Shown one piece after another: positions 35,104 through 43,318 of a DNA stretch of 64,000 nucleotides. The translations under genes were made by a program, and so were the position numbers. Under the pieces are notes generated by a model that worked only from the letters and a program-made list of their open reading frames with translations, was not told the origin of the DNA and did no database searches. Source of the DNA: Marimonas lutisalis (GTDB lineage: Bacteria; Pseudomonadota; Alphaproteobacteria; Rhodobacterales; Rhodobacteraceae); NCBI RefSeq assembly GCF_005434965.1, contig NZ_SKCI01000004.1, positions 62,001 through 126,000 of the forward strand, written 5' to 3'. Positions within the stretch are counted from its first letter, which is position 1, and each line of letters starts with the position of its first letter.

Positions 35104-36276
35104 TCACAGCCGTCCGAGCAACGCCGCCGTCGGCCAGCCGTCTACCGGCAGGCCCAGCTTGGCCTGTATGTCCCGTACCGCTGCCCGCGTGCCCGCGCCC
35201 AGGATCCCGTCGATCCCGCCCACGTCATAGCCACGCTCGGCCAGTTTGGTCTGCAGCGCTTTCATCTGATCGCCGGACAGGCCCGGTTCGGGATTGCCCG
35301 GCTCGAAAACCGGCGCCCCTTCCAGCCGCGTGGCGAAATAGGCCGCGGTCAGAACATAGGTAAAGCTCTGGTTCCATTCGAAATAGACGCGAAAATTCGG
35401 ATAGGCCAGAAAGGCAGGCCCGAACCGCCCCTGCGGAATGATGACCGAGGCAGGCAAGCCATCGGTCAGCGCCCCCTGACGCGGCTTCACCCCCAGCGCG
35501 GCCCAGTCCGCGGCGGTCTTCTGCGTCTCCAGCCCGGTTTTCGACCAATCCAGGTCCGTGGGCAGCACAACCTCCTGCAACCACGGCTCGCCTGCCCGCC
35601 ATCCCAGGTGGCTCAACATCTTCGCCCCCGACATCAGCGCATCGGGCGCCGAGGTCTTCAGCCGCACGTGCCCGTCGCCATCGCCATCCACGCCGTTTTC
35701 GATGATATCCTTGGGCAGCATCTGCACCATGCCGATCTCGCCCGCCCAGGCGCCCGTTGTCTTGGTCGGGCTGAAATCGCCCTGTTCGTAAAGCTCGAGC
35801 GCCGCGAATATCTGCGGGCGAAACAGATGCGGACGGCGGCAATCATGCGCCAGCGTCACCAGCGCATTCAGCGTGTTGAAATTGCCCTGGAAGCCGCCGT
35901 AATCCGTCTCGAACGCCCAGAACGCCAGAAGCACGCCGCGAGACACGCCATAGCGCTGCTCGATCTCGTCGAACACATGGGCATATTCCCGCGCCTTGGC
36001 CCGTCCGGTGTTCAACCGACCAGAAGAAATCAGCCGCCGCGCGAACGCGGTGAAATCCATCTGGAACACACCTTGTTTGCGGTCCGCCGCCAGAACCTTG
36101 CCGTCCTGCCGAACACTGGCAAAGAACTTCTCGACCGTGGCCGACGCATGGCCTTTCGCCATCGCCTCGGCTTTCAGATCCTGAACGAACCCCGCGAAAC
36201 TGCCGCCACAGGGCGTCTGCGCTGCACCAGGCGACGCACTCAGAAAAATCGCGGCAAGAATCGGCAGAACACGCAT
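35104..36276 (-). CDS. Lytic murein transglycosylase (MltB-type) with peptidoglycan-binding domain
   Basis: 390 residues. Signal peptide (RVLPILAAIFLSASPGAAQ), a GH103 catalytic domain with the Glu in LAFWAFETDYGGFQGNFNTLNAL and GEIGMVQMLPKDIIENGVDGDGDGHV, and a C-terminal peptidoglycan-binding domain (MKALQTKLAERGYDVGGIDGILGAGTRAAVRDIQ). Cuts glycan strands in the periplasm. ATG 36276 has AGAGG upstream; a start six codons earlier is less likely. Convergent with the aminotransferase gene. Confidence 0.94.
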   Translation of the reverse strand: MRVLPILAAIFLSASPGAAQTPCGGSFAGFVQDLKAEAMAKGHASATVEKFFASVRQDGKVLAADRKQGVFQMDFTAFARRLISSGRLNTGRAKAREYAHVFDEIEQRYGVSRGVLLAFWAFETDYGGFQGNFNTLNALVTLAHDCRRPHLFRPQIFAALELYEQGDFSPTKTTGAWAGEIGMVQMLPKDIIENGVDGDGDGHVRLKTSAPDALMSGAKMLSHLGWRAGEPWLQEVVLPTDLDWSKTGLETQKTAADWAALGVKPRQGALTDGLPASVIIPQGRFGPAFLAYPNFRVYFEWNQSFTYVLTAAYFATRLEGAPVFEPGNPEPGLSGDQMKALQTKLAERGYDVGGIDGILGAGTRAAVRDIQAKLGLPVDGWPTAALLGRL

Positions 36277-36339
36277 GCGCACCTCTAGGATCAATAAAAC
36301 AACGGCTGGAACCCTAGCAGCTTGCCGCGCCTGCGCCAG

Positions 36340-37236
36340 TCAGAAAATCCAGACCAGAACCGCCAGCGCCAGCATCACCGCCCACACCCGCCACAGCACG
36401 GCGCAGGCCGCCTCGATATCGCGCGGTCCCGTGTCGCGGCGCCCCGCTCCGTTCACCCAGGCGAACTCACGCATCTCGCCTTCATAGGCCCGCGGCCCCG
36501 ACAGGGCCACGCCCAACGCACGCGCCATCGCCGCCTCAGGCCAGCCTGCATTGGGCGAGCGGTGCAGCCGCGCATCCGCGACGATCTCGCGCCACGCCTC
36601 CCAAATCCCGTAGAGCCCCGCGATCAGCACCGCCGTCAGCCGCGCGGGGATCACGTTCAGCACGTCGTCAAACCTTGCCGCCGCCCAGCCGAAGGCCTCG
36701 TGCCGCTCGGTGCGGTATCCGATCATGCTGTCAGCGGTGTTGGTGATCTTGTACAGCAACAGCCCCGGCAGGCCCGCCACCGCAAACCAGACAACCGGTG
36801 CCAGCACCCCATCGCTGAAATTCTCAGCCGCGCTTTCGATCGCGGCGCGCGCCACTGCGGGCTCATCCATTTCACCGGTATCGCGCCCCACGATCATCGC
36901 CACCGCCCGCCGGCCCTCGGCCAACGACAGGCGCAGCGCATCGGCCACCGCCTGCACGTGGTCGACCAGCGACCGTTGCGCCACCAGCACCGCAAGCACC
37001 AGCGCCTCGGCTACCCATCCCAGCGCACCGATCATCCGGCCCAGCAGAATGGCGGCAATGGCAAGCCCGGCCATCACGGCCACGCCCTTTGCCCGCCGGG
37101 CTGGACCACGGTTGAACCGCGCATCGCACCATCCCACCGCGCGCCCCATCAGCACCGCAGGATGCGGCACCCGGTCCCAGATCGCTTTCGGCTCACCAAA
37201 AAGCGCATCCAGGATCAGGCCTAGCACAAGGCTCAC
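36340..37236 (-). CDS. cbiB: Adenosylcobinamide-phosphate synthase (CbiB)
   Basis: 298 residues of an integral membrane enzyme that joins aminopropanol phosphate to adenosylcobyric acid. Family features: [106 protein letters not shown] start in GTGA overlap with cobC, which makes the aminopropanol precursor. In the aerobic nomenclature the gene is called cobD. Confidence 0.95.
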   Translation of the reverse strand: MSLVLGLILDALFGEPKAIWDRVPHPAVLMGRAVGWCDARFNRGPARRAKGVAVMAGLAIAAILLGRMIGALGWVAEALVLAVLVAQRSLVDHVQAVADALRLSLAEGRRAVAMIVGRDTGEMDEPAVARAAIESAAENFSDGVLAPVVWFAVAGLPGLLLYKITNTADSMIGYRTERHEAFGWAAARFDDVLNVIPARLTAVLIAGLYGIWEAWREIVADARLHRSPNAGWPEAAMARALGVALSGPRAYEGEMREFAWVNGAGRRDTGPRDIEAACAVLWRVWAVMLALAVLVWIF

Positions 37237-38159
37237 AGCACAGCCTCCAGCCGCGCCCAGTGCTCCGGCGCCGGCAGGCCAAGGCGCAGCCAGGTTGCGG
37301 AATAGGGAAAAATCCGGCTCCAGATATGGGCTTCGGCCAATCGCGCCTGGAACGCAGCCGCATCAGCCACTTTGTACAGGCGAAACAGGTCGGTACCGCC
37401 CACCAAGGCCCCATGCGGCGTCATCAGGCCGTCCAGCCGCGCCGCGTCGCGCGCCAGACGCGCGCGCGTCGCCTCGGCCCAGCCACGGTCCTCCAGCGCC
37501 CGCGCGCCCAGCTCCAGCGCCGGGCCCGACACCGCCCATGGCCCCAGCCGCTCGCGCAGCCGCGCCATGTCCTGCGGTACGCCGATAGCAAAGCCCAGCC
37601 GCATCCCGGCCAGCCCCCAGAACTTGCCAAAGCTTTTCAGAACCACCCGGCCCGGACCGGCCTGCGCCACCAGCGACCGCTCCGGCGCAACATCGCAGAA
37701 GCTTTCGTCGATTACGCAGAACTCCGCGGTCAGGTCCCCGGACCCGTACCACCGCCCGTCCGGGTTGTTGGGATGCACGACCACCTTCGCCGACCCGCCC
37801 CGGCCAATTTCCCAACCGGCATTGCGGAAGGCCGCTTCGTGCTCGTTATAGGTCGGCCCGGGAATCTCGACCCGTCCGGCCTGGCGCAACCCCGGCAGCG
37901 CCGCGATCAGCGCCGACGCCCCGGGCGCCGCCACGATCTCCAGCCCCTCCGGCACGCTCCAGAACGCCCGCGCCGCCGCGATCAGCCTTGCCTGCGCGCC
38001 CGCATCGGGCAGGGCCGTCCAGGCCATGTCCGGAAAAGCACCTACGGGATACGGCACCGGGTTGATCCCAGTTGACAGGTCGATCCACCCGTCGCGCGTG
38101 CCGCCCCAGCGCGCCACCGCCGCATCGACACCCCCGCCATGATCGCGGGCGCCGCTCAT
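37233..38159 (-). CDS. cobC: Threonine-phosphate decarboxylase of cobalamin synthesis
   Basis: 308 residues, class I PLP fold: [14 protein letters not shown] at the start, [30 protein letters not shown] and the cofactor Lys in [20 protein letters not shown]. It gives aminopropanol phosphate for the nucleotide loop of cobalamin. Overlaps cbiB (GTGA) and the DUF1636 gene (ATGA), so the three form one operon. Confidence 0.93.
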   Translation of the reverse strand: MSGARDHGGGVDAAVARWGGTRDGWIDLSTGINPVPYPVGAFPDMAWTALPDAGAQARLIAAARAFWSVPEGLEIVAAPGASALIAALPGLRQAGRVEIPGPTYNEHEAAFRNAGWEIGRGGSAKVVVHPNNPDGRWYGSGDLTAEFCVIDESFCDVAPERSLVAQAGPGRVVLKSFGKFWGLAGMRLGFAIGVPQDMARLRERLGPWAVSGPALELGARALEDRGWAEATRARLARDAARLDGLMTPHGALVGGTDLFRLYKVADAAAFQARLAEAHIWSRIFPYSATWLRLGLPAPEHWARLEAVL

Positions 38160-38533
38160 TCAGTCTCGGCCTGCGGCACGGGCACCTGGCGCGACACGAA
38201 ATGACCCTTCACCCCCTGCGGCCACTGGCGGAAGGGCACCTGGCCCGTCTCGGTTTCCGCGTGCATCTCGGCATAGTCGACGATCGCCTGCGCATCCGCA
38301 TCCACAGGCTCAAACTTGCCCAGCGAATAGCCGATCTTTCCGGGCGCCTGCACGATCACGTTGCAGGCCCGCTCGCATCCCATGGTACAGGACACCCGCC
38401 GCGTTTTCACTGCGCGGCCCTCTGCCGCCGCCTCGATCAGCGCGGCCAGCTTCTCGCCATCCGGCGCGCCGTCGCGTTCGGCCTCCCAGCCTTCGCGCTT
38501 GCAGGTATCGCAAATCGTGATCCAGGTGGTCAT
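38156..38533 (-). CDS. DUF1636 cysteine-rich protein
   Basis: 125 residues from the ATG at 38533 (GGAGGCGAC upstream). ICDTCKREGW near the N-terminus and VSCTMGCERACNVIV near residue 50 give five cysteines in a ferredoxin/thioredoxin-like pattern, suited to a metal or Fe-S cluster. DUF1636 genes are often found beside cobalamin genes, and here the gene overlaps cobC. The function is not established; cobalt handling or electron transfer are guesses. Confidence 0.85.
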   Translation of the reverse strand: MTTWITICDTCKREGWEAERDGAPDGEKLAALIEAAAEGRAVKTRRVSCTMGCERACNVIVQAPGKIGYSLGKFEPVDADAQAIVDYAEMHAETETGQVPFRQWPQGVKGHFVSRQVPVPQAETE

Positions 38534-38603
38534 GTCGCCTCCGCGCCTGTCGTGCTTCGCGCGTTTCAAAACGATTCCACGCGGCAAGACAAGCCCGATG
38601 CGC

Positions 38604-39590
38604 TCAAAACCGCATGGCGCCCCGCCCATGCGCCGCCTCGAAGTCCGGGCGTGGTCCGATCGGCACGATGCGATTGGGGTTAATCGAGTCGTGGCTGTAG
38701 TGATAGTGACGCGTGATATGTTCCATATGCACCGTCTCGCGCACTCCCGGCCATTGATACAGCTCGCGCGTATAGGCCCACAGGTTCGGATACTCGATCA
38801 GCTTGGCCCGGTTGCACTTGAAATGCCCGTGATAGACCGAATCGAACCGCACCAGCGTCGTGAACAGCCGCCAGTCCGCCTCGGTGATCCGCTCACCCAT
38901 CAGGTAACGGTTCCCGGCAAGGCGCTTCTCCAGCCAGTCCAGCGTGTCGAAAAGCGGCACGACCGCCGCGTCATAGGCCGCCTGCGTGGTGGCGAACCCG
39001 GCCTTGTAGACCCCGTTGTTCACCGTGTCATAGATGCGCGCGTTCACCGCCTCGATCTCCCGGCGCATCTCCTCGGGCCAATAATCGTCGGTGTTGCCGG
39101 TAATCGCATCGAAGGCCGAATTGAACATCCGAATGATCTCGGCGCTTTCGTTCGACACGATTGTCTCGCGCTGGGCGTCCCACAGGATCGGCACCGTCAC
39201 CCGGCCCGTCACGTCGGGATCAGCCTTGGTATAGATGTCCCGCGCATACGCCAGTTCATAAAGCCTGTCGCCGGTCGCACCGTCGAAACCGCTGTCGAAA
39301 CTCCAGCCATCCTCAAGCATGTCGGGATGCACAACCGACACGCCGATATGATCCTCCAGCCCCTTTAACGCGCGAAAGATCAGCGTCCGGTGCGCCCATG
39401 GACAGGCATATGAGACATAAAGGTGATAGCGCCCGCTTTCGGCGGCAAACCCGCCCTCACCACTCGGTCCCGCGCTGCCATCGGGCGTGATCCAGTTGCG
39501 AAATCCCGACGTGCTGCGCTTGAACGCTCCGCCGGTCTCGCTGGTGTCGTACCACCCCGTCTGCCACTCGCCATGCACAAGCTGGCCCAT
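38604..39590 (-). CDS. Xi-class glutathione transferase (glutathionyl-hydroquinone reductase type)
   Basis: 328 residues. The YACPWAHRTLI motif holds the catalytic Cys of this group, and DINPNRIVPIGP-like sequence closes the domain (SINPNRIVPIGPRPDF). The family removes glutathione from glutathionyl-hydroquinones. ATG at 39590. It is on the same strand as the cobC operon but 70 bases away, with no overlap, and is probably independent. Confidence 0.93.
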   Translation of the reverse strand: MGQLVHGEWQTGWYDTSETGGAFKRSTSGFRNWITPDGSAGPSGEGGFAAESGRYHLYVSYACPWAHRTLIFRALKGLEDHIGVSVVHPDMLEDGWSFDSGFDGATGDRLYELAYARDIYTKADPDVTGRVTVPILWDAQRETIVSNESAEIIRMFNSAFDAITGNTDDYWPEEMRREIEAVNARIYDTVNNGVYKAGFATTQAAYDAAVVPLFDTLDWLEKRLAGNRYLMGERITEADWRLFTTLVRFDSVYHGHFKCNRAKLIEYPNLWAYTRELYQWPGVRETVHMEHITRHYHYSHDSINPNRIVPIGPRPDFEAAHGRGAMRF

Positions 39591-39721
39591 TGCGCGCCTC
39601 CGTCACTCTCTTTTTCGTGATCTATGTCTGAAAGCCCCCGGTCCCAACTCCGCCCCAACGCGCAGCACGTCGTGCATCCGCGCACATGTCGCAAAGCGCC
39701 GCCCCTGCGGCGGATTGGGAA

Positions 39722-39750
39722 TTGCGCGCCCCTCGGCCGTTGCCTATACC
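39722..39750 (+). promoter_or_regulatory. Sigma-70-type promoter of the cobalamin operon
   Basis: TTGCGC and TATACC separated by exactly 17 bases. Transcription would start near 39757 and give a leader of about 147 bases before ATG 39904. Promoter strength cannot be judged from sequence. Confidence 0.5.
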
Positions 39751-39754
39751 AACC

Positions 39755-39900
39755 CCTGACGAAGCCCGATCAAGGGCCGGAAAGGTGTGCTGTTCAGGGG
39801 GCCGACCCAAACCGGGGGCCGATTGCAGCGTCGTCAGGCCCGGTGCATGCCACCGGTCCGCTTTCGGCATTCGGGCCAGGCTGAACCACCACGGGGGACC
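39755..39900 (+). ncRNA. Candidate structured leader RNA of the cobalamin operon
   Basis: CCTGACGA (39755-39762) pairs perfectly with TCGTCAGG (39831-39838), enclosing the hairpin GCCC-GATCAA-GGGC and further GC-rich pairing. CCGGTG-CATGC-CACCGG (39840-39856) forms a hairpin, GGTCC (39855-39859) can pair with GGACC (39895-39899), and GTTCAG (39792-39797) can pair over distance with CTGAAC (39881-39886). Parts such as GCCACCGG and GCCAGGCTGAACC faintly recall the GCCACTG and AGCCAGGAGACC blocks of cobalamin riboswitches, but the conserved core is not there. A regulatory RNA is likely from context; its class is unknown. Confidence 0.35.
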
Positions 39901-39903
39901 GAC

Positions 39904-40131
39904 ATGCGCATCTTCACCACTCTTCTCGCCACCCTTCTGGCCTCTGCCGCGCAGGCCCATCCCGGCCACCTGGCCGAGGTCGCAGGCCACGGTCACTGGC
40001 TCGGCGCCGCCGCCATCGGCGCGGCCATCGCCATCGGGCTGTGGAAAGCGGCGCAGGACAAGAAGGCCAGCCGTGAAGAGGCGCCCGAGGACGAGGGCGA
40101 AGAGGCCGAAGGCGACCTGCAGGAGGCATGA
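39904..40131 (+). CDS. Small His-rich membrane protein (DUF6732-like)
   Basis: 75 residues: a signal peptide (RIFTTLLATLLASAAQA), then HPGHLAEVAGHGHW, one helix (LGAAAIGAAIAIGLW) and an acidic cytoplasmic tail (EEAPEDEGEEAEGD). Cleavage after AQA would leave His as the first residue, a good metal ligand, much as in HupE/UreJ nickel and cobalt carriers. It is the first gene of the cob operon and overlaps the cbiX region, so periplasmic cobalt binding is a reasonable inference. I name the DUF from memory. Confidence 0.75.
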   Translation: MRIFTTLLATLLASAAQAHPGHLAEVAGHGHWLGAAAIGAAIAIGLWKAAQDKKASREEAPEDEGEEAEGDLQEA

Positions 40132-40136
40132 AGACA

Positions 40137-41393
40137 ATGTCGAAAATCGGTGTGATGATCTGCGGCCACGGCTCCCGCTCCCAGGCGGCGGTCGATGAAT
40201 TCGCCGTGCTGGCCGAGAAACTGCCCGCCCACTTCCCGCAGGAGTGGGAGGTAGAATACGGCTATCTCGAATTCGCCAACCCGGTGATCCGCGTCGGCCT
40301 CGACAAGCTGCGTGACAAGGGCTGCGATCGCATCCTCGCGGTGCCCGGCATGCTCTTTGCCGCCATGCACACCAAGAACGATATTCCCACCGTTCTGAAC
40401 ACCTACGCCACCCAGCACGGGATCGACGTCACCTACGGCCGCGAACTGGGGGTCGATCCGAAAATGATCGCCGCCGCCGGTGCCCGCATTCAGGCAGCCG
40501 TGGACCAGGCAAACGCCGAACAGGGCGAGGTTCCGATTGAGGAAACCTGCCTCGTCGTCATCGGCCGCGGCGCTTCCGACCCAGATGCCAACGGCAACGT
40601 CGCCAAGATCGCCCGCCTCCTGCAAGAGGGGATGGGCTTCGGCTGGCTCGAAGTGGGCTATTCCGGCGTCACTTTCCCGCTGGTCGAGCCTTGCCTGCAA
40701 CACGCCGCCAAACTGGGCTACAAGCGTATTGTCGTTTTTCCCTATTTCCTCTTCACCGGCATCCTGATCGACCGCATCTACGGATTTACTGATCAGGTCG
40801 CGGCCGCGCATCCCGGCATCCAGTTCGTCAAGGCGGGCTACCTGGGCGACCACCCCAAGGTGATCGAAACCTTCGCCGAGCGCGTCACCGAACAGCTCAG
40901 CCAGACCCCACCGCCCAACTGCGGCACCTGCGCCTACCGGACCCAGGTCCTGGCTCTGGAAAACGGCGAAACCCGCGAAATCACCGCCGAGGAACGCGCC
41001 TCGCATCCGGCCTTCGCCGATGTGCCGCCGCCCACCTGCGTGATGTGCAAATACCGCACCCAGGTGCTGGGCTTCGAGGCCGAGGTCGGCGCCGTGCAGG
41101 AAAGCCATCACCACCATGTCGAAGGCCAGGGCGCCAATGCCCCGGGCTCCAACGTTGCCGACTGCAAACTCTGCGATACGTTCTGCACCGGCGAATGCCG
41201 CCTCGACATGGATCATCACCACCACGATCATGATCACCACCATGACCACGATCATGGCCACGATCATGGCCATCAACACGGGCATGATCACGGCCACCAC
41301 CACGCCCACGATCATGACCATCACCACCACCCGGTCTACCCGCATGCCAAACATCCGCACGGCCCCGAAAGCGCGCGTCGGCACAAGCACTGA
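40137..41393 (+). CDS. cbiX: Sirohydrochlorin/precorrin-2 cobaltochelatase-type CbiX with His-rich tail
   Basis: 418 residues. Two chelatase domains in tandem: residues about 1-120 (VMICGHGSRSQAAVDEF, EVEYGYLEFANPVI, AVPGMLFAAMHTKNDIP) and 120-255 (LVVIGRGASDPDANGNV, VFPYFLFTGILIDRI). The C-terminal third has three cysteine motifs (NCGTCAYR, TCVMCKYR, CKLCDTFCTGEC) that suit an Fe-S cluster, then more than 20 histidines interspersed with Asp and Gly. ATG 40137 lies 10 bases from AGGAGG; ATG 40128 is too close to it. The enzyme inserts cobalt early in the pathway; the tail probably stores or delivers it. Confidence 0.88.
   Translation: MSKIGVMICGHGSRSQAAVDEFAVLAEKLPAHFPQEWEVEYGYLEFANPVIRVGLDKLRDKGCDRILAVPGMLFAAMHTKNDIPTVLNTYATQHGIDVTYGRELGVDPKMIAAAGARIQAAVDQANAEQGEVPIEETCLVVIGRGASDPDANGNVAKIARLLQEGMGFGWLEVGYSGVTFPLVEPCLQHAAKLGYKRIVVFPYFLFTGILIDRIYGFTDQVAAAHPGIQFVKAGYLGDHPKVIETFAERVTEQLSQTPPPNCGTCAYRTQVLALENGETREITAEERASHPAFADVPPPTCVMCKYRTQVLGFEAEVGAVQESHHHHVEGQGANAPGSNVADCKLCDTFCTGECRLDMDHHHHDHDHHHDHDHGHDHGHQHGHDHGHHHAHDHDHHHHPVYPHAKHPHGPESARRHKH
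41211..41332 (+). repeat. CAT/CAC/GAT triplet repeat coding the CbiX His tail
   Basis: A low-complexity run of CAT, CAC, GAT and GGC codons (His, Asp, Gly) inside cbiX. It keeps the reading frame throughout and could gain or lose codons by slippage. Confidence 0.85.
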
Positions 41394-41400
41394 TCCGAAC

Positions 41401-41447
41401 TTCATCTGACCCCAAATACCTCGGGTGTCCGGGGGCGGCGCCCCCGG
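41401..41447. repeat. Intergenic GC-hairpin/AAATACC repeat, copy 4
   Basis: TTCATCTGACCCCAAATACC, then CCGGGGGCG-G-CGCCCCCGG, a 9-bp stem. Same order of parts as the copy at 45812-45866 read backwards. It lies between cbiX and cobH. Confidence 0.7.
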
Positions 41448-41478
41448 TCCTGCCCGCGAAACCCAGGACCACGCCGCC

Positions 41479-42123
41479 TTGCGCCCCTACGAGAAAAACC
41501 CAAGCCGCATTTACGAGATGAGCTTCGCCACCGTCCGCCGCGAAGCCCGGCTCGACCGTTTTCCGCCGGGGCTGCAATCGCTGGCGATCCGCCTTATCCA
41601 CGCCTGCGGCATGGTCGAGGTCGCCGATCGCCTGGCCTTCTCGCCGCTCGCGTTCGAGGCTGGCCATACCGCCCTGCAATCGGGCGCGCCCATCCTGTGC
41701 GATTGCGAAATGGTCGCCGCCGGCATCATCCGCCGCTACCTGCCTGCCGAAAACCCGGTGATCTGCACGCTCAACGATGCAAAGACCCCGGCCCTGGCCG
41801 CCGGCATCGGCAACACCCGCTCGGCCGCCGCGGTCGAGCTCTGGGCCGATCGCCTCGACGGCGCGGTCGTGGCCATCGGCAACGCGCCCACCGCGCTGTT
41901 TCACCTCCTCGAACTTCTCGACGAGGGCGCGCCGAAACCTGCGGTGATCCTCGGCTTCCCCGTAGGGTTCGTCGGCGCAGCCGAATCCAAGGCCGAACTG
42001 GCCGCCAACCCGCGCGGCTGCGATTTCGTGGCGCTCAGAGGCCGGCGCGGCGGCTCTGCCATCGCCTCGGCCGCTGTCAACGCGCTGGCCGCCGGCCTGC
42101 CCGAGGAAGCCCGCAATGACTGA
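41479..42123 (+). CDS. cobH: Precorrin-8X methylmutase
   Basis: 214 residues from the TTG at 41479 (MRPYEKNPSRIYEMSFATVRREA). Moves the C11 methyl group to C12 to give hydrogenobyrinate. Family blocks: LAIRLIHACGMVEVADRLAFS with the catalytic His, CDCEMVAAGI, NDAKTPALAAGIGNTRSAAAVELW and GNAPTALFHLLELLDEGAPKPAVILGFPVGFVGAAESK. A GTG at 41425 is open in frame but begins inside the repeat hairpin, so TTG is preferred. The stop overlaps cobL by 8 bases. Confidence 0.94.
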   Translation: MRPYEKNPSRIYEMSFATVRREARLDRFPPGLQSLAIRLIHACGMVEVADRLAFSPLAFEAGHTALQSGAPILCDCEMVAAGIIRRYLPAENPVICTLNDAKTPALAAGIGNTRSAAAVELWADRLDGAVVAIGNAPTALFHLLELLDEGAPKPAVILGFPVGFVGAAESKAELAANPRGCDFVALRGRRGGSAIASAAVNALAAGLPEEARND

Positions 42124-43318
42124 TCCATGGCTGCATATCGTCGGCATCGGCGAAGACGGCCTTGACGGGCTTACGCCTGCCACCCGCGCCGTGGTCGAAG
42201 CCGCCGAGATCATCATCGGCGGTGACCGCCACCATACGCTCTCCGACAGCATCACCGCCCAGCGCGTCGCCTGGCCCTCGCCCTTCGATGCGCTGATCGA
42301 CACGCTGAAATCCTACAAGGGCAAGCGTGTCGTCGTGCTCGCCACCGGCGATCCGCTGTGGTTCTCGGTCGGCGCCCGCATCGGGCGCAGCATCGACCCC
42401 GCGGAAATCATCTTTCATCCGCAGCTCTCCGCGTTTCAGCTCGCCTCGGCCCGCATGGGCTGGTCGATGGCCGATCTGGAAACGCTCACCGTGCATGGCC
42501 GCCCGGTCGAGCAGATGATCGCCTTCATCCAGCCCGACGCGCGGCTTCTGATCCTGACCACCGGCGCCGAGACGCCGGCGCAGATCGCCCGCTTCCTGAC
42601 CGAACGGGGCTTCGGCAAATCGCGCATGACCGTACTGGCCAGCATGGGCGGCGCCGACGAACAACGCTTCGACGGCATTGCCGAAAACTGGTCACACACC
42701 GTGCCCGCCTTCAACACGCTCGCCGTCGAATGCATCGCGGCCCCCGATGCGGCGCTCCTGCCCCGCGTGCCCGGCCTGCCCGACGACATGTTCCGCTCCG
42801 ACGGCACCATGACCAAGCAGGAGGTCCGCGCCGCAACGCTTTCCAAGCTCATGCCGATGCGCGGGGCGCTTCTATGGGATATCGGCTGCGGCTGCGGCTC
42901 GGTCGCCATCGAATGGATGCGCAGCGCCCGCTATGCCCGCGCCATCGGCATCGAACCGCGCCCCGATCGTCGCGACATGGCCGCAGCCAACGCGCTGGCG
43001 CTTGGCACGCCCCGGCTGCACCTGCTCGACGGCCGCGTGCCCGAGGCTCTCACCGGCCTTGAAGCCCCAGATGCCATCTTCATCGGCGGCGGGCTGAGTA
43101 TCGAAACCTTCGAGGCCGCCTGGGCCGCCCTGCGCCCACTCGGCCGGCTCGTCGCCAACGCGGTCACGCTCGAATCCGAAGCCGTGTTGCTCCAGCTGCA
43201 CAAGAAACATGGCGGCCAGCTGGTGAAACTCTCGGTCGCGCGGGCCGAACCCGTCGGGCCCCGCACCGGCTGGCGCCCGCTCATGCCGGTCACGCAATGG
43301 AGCCTGGTGAAACGATGA
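42116..43318 (+). CDS. cobL: Precorrin-6Y C5,15-methyltransferase (decarboxylating)
   Basis: 400 residues, the fused CbiE-CbiT form of the aerobic pathway. The N-terminal tetrapyrrole methylase half has VGIGEDGLDGL and LATGDPLWFSVGAR; the C-terminal half is a Rossmann methyltransferase with LLWDIGCGCGSVAIEWM, the SAM loop, joined after TKQEVRAATLSKL. It adds two methyl groups and removes a carboxyl. Coupled to cobH and cobI by overlaps. Confidence 0.96.
   Translation: MTDPWLHIVGIGEDGLDGLTPATRAVVEAAEIIIGGDRHHTLSDSITAQRVAWPSPFDALIDTLKSYKGKRVVVLATGDPLWFSVGARIGRSIDPAEIIFHPQLSAFQLASARMGWSMADLETLTVHGRPVEQMIAFIQPDARLLILTTGAETPAQIARFLTERGFGKSRMTVLASMGGADEQRFDGIAENWSHTVPAFNTLAVECIAAPDAALLPRVPGLPDDMFRSDGTMTKQEVRAATLSKLMPMRGALLWDIGCGCGSVAIEWMRSARYARAIGIEPRPDRRDMAAANALALGTPRLHLLDGRVPEALTGLEAPDAIFIGGGLSIETFEAAWAALRPLGRLVANAVTLESEAVLLQLHKKHGGQLVKLSVARAEPVGPRTGWRPLMPVTQWSLVKR

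Larger units (their letters stand above)
39591..39903. other. 313-base intergenic stretch: promoter and long leader of the cob operon
   Basis: No gene seen. The first half holds the divergent start region of the glutathione transferase gene. The second half has a sigma-70-like promoter and about 150 bases of transcribed, self-complementary sequence before the small His-rich protein gene. Confidence 0.55.

Noticed and set aside
39755-39900. Standard adenosylcobalamin riboswitch before the cob operon
   Set aside because: The conserved CCCGCAACTGT, GCCACTG and GAGACCTGCC blocks are absent; only loose resemblance remains, so it is listed as a structured leader of unknown class.
41211-41332. Tandem array or CRISPR-like repeat
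   Set aside because: The CAT/CAC/GAT repeats keep the cbiX frame and code for a His-rich tail; there are no spacers.
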